A DNA stretch of 8,532 nucleotides from Methanobrevibacter sp. (GCA_031289975.1 JAITOM010000325.1:1-8532), one strand, 5' to 3'. Counted from the stretch's first letter, positions 1-6,332 are shown. The notes: generated by a model from the letters alone, not told the origin. Numbers and translations: made by a program.

Positions 1-203
1 GCTTTAAGAATTTCTTTATGGGAAACTGCAGGGGACTGATGAAAAACACCATCAACAATACCAATAATATCAGGATTTTCATCTATTGCATGGAGAATAT
101 CATTTCTTTTAACTGGTGGTCTATAATCAGCATCCAATATTTTACGACTTTCTTCAACCGATAAAGAAGGACCTATAAAAACTATCACTTTTTTATCAGA
201 CAT
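1..203 (-). CDS. tfuA: TfuA-like protein, N-terminal part (runs off window)
   Basis: The minus-strand frame starts at the ATG 203-201 and stays open to the window edge, giving 67 residues. It opens with a beta-strand followed by IGPSLS, close to the GPTL motif near the start of TfuA proteins. Later it carries YRPPVKRNDIL, then IIGIVDGVF and PAVSHKEIL, in the order and spacing of the TfuA-like core domain. In methanogens TfuA works with the YcaO cyclodehydratase-like enzyme to convert a glycine of the MCR alpha subunit (McrA) to thioglycine; TfuA is thought to help deliver sulfur. YcaO is not visible here and may lie beyond the left edge. The start is supported by GGAG five bases upstream, and the upstream ATGs are out of frame or stop at once. 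Family assignment is strong; the McrA role is inferred from the family and the methanogen context. Confidence 0.85.
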   Translation of the reverse strand, partial: MSDKKVIVFIGPSLSVEESRKILDADYRPPVKRNDILHAIDENPDIIGIVDGVFHQSPAVSHKEILK

Positions 204-208
204 TTAAA

Positions 209-212
209 CTCC
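209..212 (-). promoter_or_regulatory. Ribosome binding site of the TfuA-like gene
   Basis: On the minus strand GGAG is followed by TTTAA and the ATG at 203. This spacing supports that start codon. An upstream ATG in the same stretch runs into a stop after five codons. Confidence 0.55.
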
Positions 213-244
213 ATGATTCATAATATTTATTGATTTTTTGAAAA

Positions 245-499
245 AGGGACTGTAAAAAGAGGATAAAAATCCTAATTTGGGAATTTGAAGTTTTATAGTG
301 CTGTTGATAAAGTTATTAATAAACAACTTTTTTTAAAATTAAATATTATTAAAAATAAAGAAAATCAAAGATTTTATAAATTTAAGAACTTTTCTAAAAT
401 GATTATAGCAGAAAATACTTAGACCACATATATCATTAAACCTTCATCACATCTTTTTAATTTTTTCAATTATGAAATTCATCCTATTTTCACACTGCA
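245..499 (+). mobile_element. Family 1 inverted-repeat element, copy A, interrupted by a family 2 element
   Basis: The left end (from 245) reads GGGACTGTAAAAAGAGGAT. The right end (to 499), read on the minus strand, is TGCAGTGTGAAAATAGGATG. These match the two ends of copies B (4224-4369) and C (6185-6332). The internal stretch after 408 (gcagaaaatacttaga...) lines up with copy C (gcagaaaacatttaga...), so B and C show the uninterrupted form of about 146-148 bp. It encodes no protein and is best read as a small non-autonomous transposable element (MITE). Both ends are degenerate relative to B, so this copy looks older. Its right end overlaps the last codons of the restriction-modification gene frame. 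Confidence 0.6.
294..407 (+). mobile_element. Family 2 inverted-repeat element, copy a, nested in family 1 copy A
   Basis: It begins TATAGTGCTGTTGATAAAG and ends TTTCTAAAATGATTATA. The ends are imperfect inverted repeats sharing an AAAGTT(C/A)TTA core. Copy C of family 1 shows the empty site (ttttta-gcag); here the same site is split, with TA on both sides (294-295 and 406-407). This indicates insertion at a TA with duplication of the TA, as IS630/Tc1/mariner-type transposases produce. The copy is shorter than 2b (3895-4101), probably by internal deletion. No coding capacity is seen. Confidence 0.55.
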
Positions 500-882
500 A
501 TTTTTTCAATAATAGCTATTTCTTCTTCTGTTAAATCATATAATTTATAAACAATTATGTTTATTTCATTATCAATAAATTTTATGTCTTGTTGCAATGG
601 TTTAATAATATTTATGCTTTCAATGTATTCTTTTTCTAATATATCTTTTTGCTTGCGAGTAATTGACTTATATTGCTTTTTAACTTCTTTATATAAATCA
701 TCAAATGTTAAATCATAATAATTATGAAGTTTCTTATTAATATTTTTAATATTAAAATCACTTATTAAATATTTATAAAAAGACTTTGTTTCTTCTTTTA
801 ATTCTTCATTAAGGTTAATAATAGTTTCTACTTTAGAAATAAAAATTTTTTGTGATGATGGTATTAATTGAGGAATGGAATA
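490..882 (-). pseudogene. Displaced C-terminal segment of the type IIG restriction-modification protein
   Basis: This minus-strand frame is open from 882 to a TGA at 490-492 but has no plausible start codon near its beginning. From the point where it should join the main gene it reads IPQLIPSSQKIFISKVETII, then a helical segment NLNEELKEETKSFYKYLISD. It ends FIDNEINIIVYKLYDLTEEE followed by IAIIEKIAV. The D-x-x-V-Y-x-L-Y-x-L-T-x-x-E ending is the usual C-terminal signature of Eco57I-like and TaqI-like specificity regions. It therefore belongs to the gene upstream and is cut off by a frameshift. Joined in frame, the protein would have about 1077 residues. The last codons (GCA GTG TGA) lie inside the right end of family 1 copy A. 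Confidence 0.85.
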
Positions 883-3728
883 CTATCAATACATTTTGTA
901 GAATAAGAGTGATATCCTCCTTTTCGCATGGGTGTTATTGAATGAAGATATTTTTCCATTAATTTAGAATTCAATACAGCTAATAAATATTTTATAGAAT
1001 AATCTGAGTTTTCCATTGTAATTGAGAACACCCGAGCACCACTAAATCCAGAGCCACTGATATCTATACCAAACTTATTTTGTTTACTTTCACCTGGAAA
1101 AACAATTTTTTCTTTTTTAAATGTATTTAAATTTCCATGTCTTATTAATTTGTACCATTTTTGTTCTTTTTCTAAAGTTTTTCTAGAATCTTTTCTTTTT
1201 CTCAATTTATTTTCATTTGATTTTAAATAATTAAAAAATTTAGGATATTTTTCAATTTCATTTACAGGTAGAATTTCTGTTTTCTCATTATATAACTTAT
1301 ATGGATAAATTATATATTTTGATGGTTTTGAATAAGAATATCTTTTACAGTCTCCAGACCTTAAAAGTGGAATAAACATTTCATTTTCAATGTCTATATT
1401 TCCTATATTTTCAAAAATAAAAATGTCATCGGCTCCAGAAATAATTCCAACCCAACATTTCGCAATTTTTTTTAAAGGTGGATGTTTTTTAAGTTTTTCA
1501 AATATTTTTATCAAAGAATAATCTTTTAATGGCCATGATTTTTTATCTAAATTTGAAAGGTTTATATTTTCAAATTTTAATGAATTTAAATTTTGATTTA
1601 GTTTTTTGACATGAGAATATTTAAATGACTGAGAGGATGATTTACTAAAAATAAATATACTTACATAAGTTAAAGCATCTTTAAAAATAGGTAAATCTCC
1701 AAAATCAATAATTAATTTCATTTGTATGGTTTTTAAAAAAATTTGTCTTAATTTTTCACCATAATCTGTATTTAAAAAAGCATTTGAAGAGATGAATCCT
1801 GTCATCCCATCATTTTTTAAAATATTTTGAGATAATTCTATGAATAATATAGATAAATCCACTTTTTCATGTGTAGTAATATATTTTTTTTTATAGTAAT
1901 CAATTTCAGTATGTGGAATATTTTGAATTCTGACATAAGGAGGATTGCCTATTACTATATCAAATCCATCATTTTTAAACACCTCAGGATATTCTTTCTC
2001 CCAGTTAAATGCATTGTCTATGAAATTAGAATCACTTATCAACGAATTTCCACATTTAATATTTTTATCAAGATTTGGTAGTTTTAATCCTTTTTTAGCT
2101 ATTTTTAAAAACATTGCAAGTTTTGTTATTTCAATGGATTCTTCATTCAAATCTACACCATAAATATTATTTAGAATGATTTTTCTTCTACTTCCAATAT
2201 CATCAAAATAAGGATCTAAAGACTTATTATTTTCATATTTCATATCATGAACTGTTTTATGAATATTGAGTAAAATATCAGTAGCTTTATTTAGGAATGC
2301 TCCACTTCCACAAGCAGGATCAATAATCTTAATGTTTTTAAGTTTTTCATCTAAAATATCAATTTCATTAATATGTTGAGAAATTAAATCGTTAATTGTC
2401 TTAGCTTTACCATTTTTACTAAGATAAGGAATAATAGTATTTTCACATATATATTGGGTTATGTAGTTTGGTGTGTAGAAAATACCATCTTTTTTTCTTC
2501 TGCCTTTATTATTTGGGGTTTTTTTACTATAATCTTCTTCTTTTATTTTTTCTAATTCTCCAATACTGTTTTCAAAGATATGTCCTAAAATATTAACATC
2601 TAACTCCGATGAAAAATTAAAAGAAGAAACAACAAGTAAGTTTTTGAAAATTGGATTAATTCTGTCTTTATAATTATTGCCTATTTTATCTTCAATAGCT
2701 TTTGAATATTTCTCAAAATCCCATTTTTGGTAAGATTCATTGAATATAGTAAAATCATCCACAAAATCCCTAATTTTAATGTTATCAAAATCTTCTTTAA
2801 ATAATCCACCATTATAACTTTCAATATTTTTGTCAGGATTTCCTTCATTTACAAACATGAATAACTCATTTAATCTATCCCATAATGTGTTTTTAAATAG
2901 GTTTTTATGATTTATTGGAGTTATTAATGTTTCTGTAGAAGTTTCTGGAGGAAGTAAACCTAAATCTTCCGCAAAACAAATGAATATATATCTATTGAGG
3001 ATTGATTGAGCATAATGAATGATTTCTGTTTTAGTTTTTTCAGGATGGTTGTTTTGTAGTTCAGCTATTATCATTAATCTTGTTTCACTGAATAATTTAT
3101 AAAAATTAGATTCGAGATTTTGTTCAATAAGAATAGTGCTTTTATATAAATTAGAAATTATATTATTATCCAATAGAGAATACTTAGAAAATATTAATAA
3201 GAATAATTGCAGATTTTCAGGTTTTTTTGATGTGTTTATTTCATTTAATTCTTCAATATTGAAACTTATATAATCCTCTTGATTTGATTTGTTGTATAGT
3301 CTGAATTTATAGTAATTACTTACAATGACCCATTGGATACTTTGTTTTTTAGTTGCATAATTGAATGCTTGTTCAACTGCACTAATTTTATTGTTATATC
3401 TTTTATCAAGATTTGTATCTGATCCTTTAAGTTCAATAACTGCATATGGTTCTTTATTTTTAAGTAATGTAAATTCAACTGGGTGTTTATCATCATGTTT
3501 TTCTTCAAAAGTGTAATCTCCTTTATTGTTGTATCCTAAAAGTTTGGTTAATATTTCAATACTAAAATTAATGTAGTTAACTTTTTCTTCTTTTAATTTA
3601 CCTTCTTTGAATTCATTATTCCAATTATGGACTATTTCTCTTTTTTCATTGTTTATTTTGAGTTCTGTTTTATGTTTATTCATCAATTGTTTTATCTTAG
3701 ATGAGTTAAACAAAGATTGTTCTTTCAT
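864..3728 (-). CDS. Eco57I-like type IIG restriction enzyme/N6-adenine methyltransferase, frameshifted near its C-terminus
   Basis: This is a single-chain restriction-modification protein. The visible frame has 954 residues. Residues about 50-145 look like an HsdR_N/PD-(D/E)XK nuclease domain, with a candidate E99-L-K101 catalytic pair on a beta-strand (YAVIELKG). A helical linker follows. The methyltransferase begins at the GIFYTPNYIT motif (415-424). It has the SAM-binding motif I DPACGSGAF (470-478), a motif II-like region NIYGVDLNEESIEI (521-534) and the catalytic NPPY (595-598) of N6-adenine methylases. Beyond about 740 lies the target-recognition region, starting with GIISGADDIF. The frame stops at 864-866 just after CIDSIPFLN, whereas the family continues for about 125 residues; these are present in another frame (490-882). 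The break coincides with a 5-bp tandem duplication. The methylase core is intact, but loss of the end of the recognition region could impair both activities. A sequencing error or a reversible ON/OFF state remain alternatives. Confidence 0.88.
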   Translation of the reverse strand: MKEQSLFNSSKIKQLMNKHKTELKINNEKREIVHNWNNEFKEGKLKEEKVNYINFSIEILTKLLGYNNKGDYTFEEKHDDKHPVEFTLLKNKEPYAVIELKGSDTNLDKRYNNKISAVEQAFNYATKKQSIQWVIVSNYYKFRLYNKSNQEDYISFNIEELNEINTSKKPENLQLFLLIFSKYSLLDNNIISNLYKSTILIEQNLESNFYKLFSETRLMIIAELQNNHPEKTKTEIIHYAQSILNRYIFICFAEDLGLLPPETSTETLITPINHKNLFKNTLWDRLNELFMFVNEGNPDKNIESYNGGLFKEDFDNIKIRDFVDDFTIFNESYQKWDFEKYSKAIEDKIGNNYKDRINPIFKNLLVVSSFNFSSELDVNILGHIFENSIGELEKIKEEDYSKKTPNNKGRRKKDGIFYTPNYITQYICENTIIPYLSKNGKAKTINDLISQHINEIDILDEKLKNIKIIDPACGSGAFLNKATDILLNIHKTVHDMKYENNKSLDPYFDDIGSRRKIILNNIYGVDLNEESIEITKLAMFLKIAKKGLKLPNLDKNIKCGNSLISDSNFIDNAFNWEKEYPEVFKNDGFDIVIGNPPYVRIQNIPHTEIDYYKKKYITTHEKVDLSILFIELSQNILKNDGMTGFISSNAFLNTDYGEKLRQIFLKTIQMKLIIDFGDLPIFKDALTYVSIFIFSKSSSQSFKYSHVKKLNQNLNSLKFENINLSNLDKKSWPLKDYSLIKIFEKLKKHPPLKKIAKCWVGIISGADDIFIFENIGNIDIENEMFIPLLRSGDCKRYSYSKPSKYIIYPYKLYNEKTEILPVNEIEKYPKFFNYLKSNENKLRKRKDSRKTLEKEQKWYKLIRHGNLNTFKKEKIVFPGESKQNKFGIDISGSGFSGARVFSITMENSDYSIKYLLAVLNSKLMEKYLHSITPMRKGGYHSYSTKCIDSIPFLN
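872..881. repeat. 5-bp tandem duplication causing the restriction-modification frameshift
   Basis: The plus strand reads GGAATGGAAT; in the gene this is ATTCCATTCC. The two frames overlap only between a stop at 883-885 in the downstream frame and the stop at 864-866 in the upstream frame. The indel must therefore lie here. Removing one GGAAT copy joins the frames as ...CIDSIPQLIPSSQ..., which is the sequence expected for the family. A 5-bp duplication is thus the simplest explanation. Confidence 0.75.
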
Positions 3729-3740
3729 GATAATAGATCC

Positions 3741-3754
3741 AATATTATATTTCT
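3741..3754 (-). promoter_or_regulatory. Possible TATA box of the restriction-modification gene
   Basis: Read on the minus strand, AGAAATATAATATT lies 13-26 bases before the ATG at 3728. That would fit a nearly leaderless archaeal transcript. A weak GGATC lies just before the start. The region is so A+T-rich that chance TATA-like strings are expected, so this is tentative. Confidence 0.25.
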
Positions 3755-3821
3755 AATTTTAATATTAAAGTTTTAATTAAAAGGATTATAATTATTATTT
3801 TTAAAAACGGAAATTTTAAAA

Positions 3822-3866
3822 ACTGAGAATAAATTCTCCTAAATTGAAAATAAATTTTCATCAATG
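3822..3866. repeat. Twin-hairpin repeat, copy 1
   Basis: Two small hairpins sit side by side: GAGAAT-AA-ATTCTC and TGAAAAT-AA-ATTTTCA, each with the same AA loop. A near-identical arrangement occurs at 6443-6480. It lies about 95 bases upstream of the restriction-modification start. Between the gene start and this repeat (3729-3821) I see only A+T-rich sequence. Its function is unknown. Confidence 0.45.
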
Positions 3867-3894
3867 AAAAAAATAAATATTTAAACAATTAAGT

Positions 3895-4101
3895 TATAGT
3901 GGTTTTGATAAAGTTCTTATTAAATAAACTTTTTTAAAAATAAATATTATTAAAAAATATTAATTTAAAATCATTTATATTAATTAAAATATATTTAAAT
4001 TATTTAAAATTATGAATTTTTATAAAGTAATATTTAAAATTAAATAATTTAATAAAAAAATTATTATTCTAAAATTTAAGAACTTTTCCATAATAATTAT
4101 A
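3895..4101 (+). mobile_element. Family 2 inverted-repeat element, copy b (full-length)
   Basis: It starts TATAGTGGTTTTGATAAAG and ends TTTTCCATAATAATTATA. The first 25 bases and the reverse complement of the last 25 agree at 19 positions by hand alignment, including an AAAGTTCTTA core. The inside is almost pure A/T and has no credible reading frame. The same interior is found inverted at 4458-4643 and in shortened form at 294-407. I read it as a MITE of about 207 bp. The exact right end is uncertain because similar A/T sequence continues to about 4112. Confidence 0.5.
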
Positions 4102-4121
4102 ATAACTATACTATAATAACC

Positions 4122-4219
4122 GAGAGTGTAAACTTTTATGGAGGTTTATCAAAATTTGAGGTTTTCTTTATATATGAAAATCTAAAATTTACAAAACCTC
4201 CACACTTTTTGACACTCTC
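4122..4219. mobile_element. Family 3 long-hairpin element
   Basis: The left end starts GAGAGTGTAAAC and the right end, read inversely, GAGAGTGTCAAA. Both continue with TGGAGGTTT about 17 bases in and meet near 4170 in TATATA. The whole 98 bp is therefore one imperfect inverted repeat able to fold into a long hairpin. The GAGAGTGT-type tips recall ends of some IS256-family elements, but no transposase or clear target duplication is visible. Only one copy lies in the window. It could be a MITE or a structured RNA. Confidence 0.45.
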
Positions 4220-4223
4220 ATAA

Positions 4224-4369
4224 TGGCACTGTAAAATTAGCATGGATTTTCACAATTGAAAAATTGAAAACAGACGATAAAAGTTTAATGACCTGTATAG
4301 GGGCTTAATGCTTTTATTCTAAAATCCAAATTCCAAATTGTGAATTTCCATCCTCTTTTTACAGTGCCA
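4224..4369 (-). mobile_element. Family 1 inverted-repeat element, copy B (best-preserved, inverted)
   Basis: It begins TGGCACTGTAAAATTAGCAT and ends ATCCTCTTTTTACAGTGCCA. The terminal 34 bases match as inverted repeats at 29 positions by hand count. The two ends differ consistently (AAAAGAGGATGG versus AAAATTAGCATGG), so orientation can be read: this copy is inverted relative to A and C. It has no coding frame of note and its length is 146 bp. A clear target duplication could not be identified. Confidence 0.65.
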
Positions 4370-4390
4370 AATTAATTATACAAAACACTA

Positions 4391-4457
4391 AAATATATTT
4401 TAATAATATTTATTTTTAAAAAAATTATTTATTAAAAACTTTATCAAAACTACTATA
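4391..4457 (-). repeat. Family 2 left-end fragment, copy c
   Basis: On the minus strand this reads TATAGTAGTTTTGATAAAG followed by the AAATAAATATTATTAAAA interior of family 2. It matches about the first 67 bases of copies b and d and then diverges. Its start abuts the broken distal end of copy d. It is a truncated copy, placed head-to-tail behind copy d. Confidence 0.5.
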
Positions 4458-4643
4458 ATAATTTTTTTTATTAAGTTATTTAATTTTAAATATTATATTA
4501 TGAAAATCTATAATTTTAAATAATATTGATATATCTTAATTAATATAAATAATTGTAATATAAATAATTTTTAATTAATAACCTTTTAATACTATTTATT
4601 TTTAAAAAAGTTATTTATTAAGAACTTTATCAAAACCAATATA
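4458..4643 (-). repeat. Family 2 element, copy d (inverted, right end missing)
   Basis: Read on the minus strand from 4643 it begins TATATTGGTTTTGATAAAG. It then follows copy b closely through the interior up to AATAAAAAAAATTATTAT, where copy c begins. Copies b and d thus form a large inverted pair flanking 4102-4457. The outer tip of this copy lies about 50 bases upstream of the nitroreductase start. Confidence 0.5.
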
Positions 4644-4649
4644 ATATTA
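4637..4649 (+). promoter_or_regulatory. Possible TATA box of the nitroreductase gene, at the tip of family 2 copy d
   Basis: CAATATAATATTA lies about 45-57 bases before the nitroreductase ATG, and about half of it belongs to the terminal repeat of family 2 copy d. It is a plausible archaeal TATA box, but the surrounding A/T content makes it tentative. Confidence 0.25.
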
Positions 4650-4683
4650 GTAATAAAAAAAAGCAAAAATCAATCAATAATTT

Positions 4684-4688
4684 AGGTG
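4684..4688 (+). promoter_or_regulatory. Ribosome binding site of the nitroreductase gene
   Basis: AGGTG lies five bases before the ATG at 4694 and matches the archaeal 16S 3' end core. It supports that start codon. Confidence 0.6.
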
Positions 4689-4693
4689 TAAAA

Positions 4694-5200
4694 ATGGAAT
4701 TTTTTGATGTTATTAAAAATAGATATAGTGTACGAGGATATAAAAAAGATAAAGTTGAGAAAGAAAAGTTAGATAAGGTTTTAGAAGCTGCCAGATTAGC
4801 CCCAACTGGTGTTAACTATCAAGGATTTAAGGTCATTGTTATAGACACTGAAAAAAATAAAGAGGGTTTAAAGAAGATTTATGATCGTGATTGGTTTGTT
4901 GAAGCTCCATTAGTTTTGTGTGTTGTTGCTGACAAATCAAATACTTGGACAAGACCATGGGATGCTAAAAACATAGCAGATATTGATGCAACCATTGTTA
5001 TGGATCATATAATTCTTGCAGCCACATATTTAGGTCTTGGAACATGTTATATTGCAGCATTTAAAAAATATGAAGCTATTAAATTCTTAAACTTATCCGA
5101 AGAATATGAACCAATTCTATTTAGTCCTCTTGGTTATTCTAATGCAAATAGGGCAGATAGACCAAGAAAGCCTATAACTGAAATTGTGGAATACAGATAA
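4694..5200 (+). CDS. Nitroreductase family protein (FMN-dependent)
   Basis: This 168-residue protein has the usual short length of archaeal and clostridial single-domain nitroreductases. The N-terminal RYSVRGY (10-16) is the R-x-S-x-R FMN phosphate-binding motif. APTGVNYQ (36-43) is the second flavin-contact loop. GLGTCYI (114-120) and PLGYSN (145-150) with the RPRK tail (156-159) complete the fold. Such enzymes dimerise, bind FMN and use NAD(P)H to reduce nitroaromatics, quinones or other acceptors in the cytosol. The physiological substrate cannot be told from sequence. The start is set by AGGTG just upstream. It is probably transcribed alone: the upstream gap is repeat-filled, and 61 bases separate it from the gene remnant downstream. 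Family assignment is firm. Confidence 0.92.
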   Translation: MEFFDVIKNRYSVRGYKKDKVEKEKLDKVLEAARLAPTGVNYQGFKVIVIDTEKNKEGLKKIYDRDWFVEAPLVLCVVADKSNTWTRPWDAKNIADIDATIVMDHIILAATYLGLGTCYIAAFKKYEAIKFLNLSEEYEPILFSPLGYSNANRADRPRKPITEIVEYR

Positions 5201-5261
5201 ACTAATTTAAATATAAGCATGGAATCGGAATAACCTCACAATTATTAGTTTAAGGAATAAA

Positions 5262-5682
5262 ATGGATATTAAAGCAGAATTACCAGTTGATGAACAAGAT
5301 TTTAGAAAATTAATAAATGGAAATATGCTATATGTTGATAAAACAGAAATTGTTAAGCGAATATTGGATATTAAAAGGATATATCATTTCCTATCTCGTC
5401 CAAGAAGATTTGGAAAATCATTACTTGTAAGTATGCTTAAAAAACTTTTTAAAGGGAATAAAAAATTATTTAAAGACACTTACATTTATAATAATTGGGA
5501 TTGGGATGAAACCTATCCAGTTATACATCTTGATTTGAATAATCCAAAGGCAAAAATCCCCTGAAAAATTTGAAAAATCTTTAAATTTGTATATTGATTC
5601 TGTAGCAGATAATGAATTTGATATTAAACTTAAAGCAGAATTTTCAAATGATAAATTAAGAGAGCTAATAGACAATATTTAA
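5262..5682 (+). pseudogene. Remnant of an AAA-ATPase/PD-(D/E)XK nuclease family gene (DUF1703-type), N-terminal part
   Basis: The frame starts MDIKAELPVDEQDFRKLING and contains YVDKTEIV and FLSRPRRFGKSLLVSML (44-60), whose RRFGKS is the Walker A variant of this family. It stops at 5561-5563 after 100 residues. Removing one A from the A5 run at 5552-5556 restores KAKSPEKFEKSLNLYIDSVA, which continues to a TAA at 5680-5682, about 139 residues in all. Intact members are several times longer, with Walker B and a C-terminal nuclease-like domain, and none of that follows here. The gene is therefore both frameshifted and truncated. Members occur in many divergent copies in gut anaerobes and methanogens, and their role is unsettled. 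AAGGA lies just before the start codon. Confidence 0.8.
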
Positions 5683-5695
5683 TGGTAAATAAAAA

Positions 5696-6103
5696 ATGAA
5701 ACCAACTATTTTAAAAGCAAAAAATGAGAAAGAGATTGATAGATTAGCTCAACCTATATTAAAAAAAGGATTTAAAGAAATCTCTAAAGATGAACTCCAT
5801 ATTATTTTAAAGAAAAGAAGCTTTGGTAGTCCTATAATTCATATTTGCTTTTTACTTTTGATTTTCTTTGGAAGCATATCTTTTTTCCAAAATATACCTT
5901 TTTTTAATCTTATTCGAGATTATAATTTAAATTTTATAGATTATATTTTGCAATATTTCGTCTGTTTTTGCTATGCAATGTATATTATTTTTAATCTATT
6001 CATGAAAACTAAAGTAGTTTTAATTACAACAGAAACAAAAGATATGGATGGAAATCCAATTGAATTCAATAATATTGATGATTTAGAGTGTTTAAAAAAT
6101 TAA
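5696..6103 (+). CDS. Small predicted membrane protein, function unknown
   Basis: The protein has 135 residues and I do not recognise its family. The first 44 residues are charged and helical (KAKNEKEIDRLAQPILKKGF). Two hydrophobic segments follow, at about 46-64 (IIHICFLLLIFFGSISFF) and 82-102 (DYILQYFVCFCYAMYIIFNL), with a short loop between. A hydrophilic tail of about 30 residues ends in an acidic stretch. It has no signal peptide and is probably a two-helix inner-membrane protein with both ends on the same side. It starts 13 bases after the stop of the preceding gene remnant, and no strong ribosome binding site is visible. Codon usage is consistent with its neighbours. It may be real, but could also be cargo left from the event that truncated the remnant. 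Confidence 0.6.
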   Translation: MKPTILKAKNEKEIDRLAQPILKKGFKEISKDELHIILKKRSFGSPIIHICFLLLIFFGSISFFQNIPFFNLIRDYNLNFIDYILQYFVCFCYAMYIIFNLFMKTKVVLITTETKDMDGNPIEFNNIDDLECLKN

Positions 6104-6184
6104 TTTAAATATCATCAATACTTTTATGAGTTTGTTGTACAATTAGTTTCATAAAAAATAATTTTTCAATTATTGTGGTTTTGA

Positions 6185-6332
6185 TGGCACTGTAAAAAGA
6201 GGATGGAAACTCGCAATCTGGAATTTTTGGTTTTTTAGCAGAAAACATTTAGATCATATACATCTCATTAAACTTTTATAATATGTTCTTAATTTTTCAA
6301 TTGTGAAAATTCATCCTAATTTTACACTGTCA
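6185..6332 (+). mobile_element. Family 1 inverted-repeat element, copy C
   Basis: The left end TGGCACTGTAAAAAGAGGAT is identical to the inverted right end of copy B. The right end, read inversely, is TGACAGTGTAAAATTAGGAT. At 148 bp it is uninterrupted and so shows the empty site for the family 2 insertion in copy A. The bases just before it (6170-6184, ATTGTGGTTTTGAT) resemble the tip of family 2, hinting that it landed in a family 2 end. Confidence 0.6.

Noticed and set aside
1869..2163. Two short plus-strand open frames inside the restriction-modification gene
   Set aside because: They lie antisense to the conserved NPPY and motif II region, have no ribosome binding site and show no family features; they are shadows.
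4113..4228. Target-site duplications flanking families 1 and 3 (ataat near both ends of family 3)
   Set aside because: Only about five A/T bases agree, which is expected by chance in this composition.
3895..4643. CRISPR array
   Set aside because: The repeats are few, long, inverted and unevenly spaced, and no regular repeat-spacer pattern is present.
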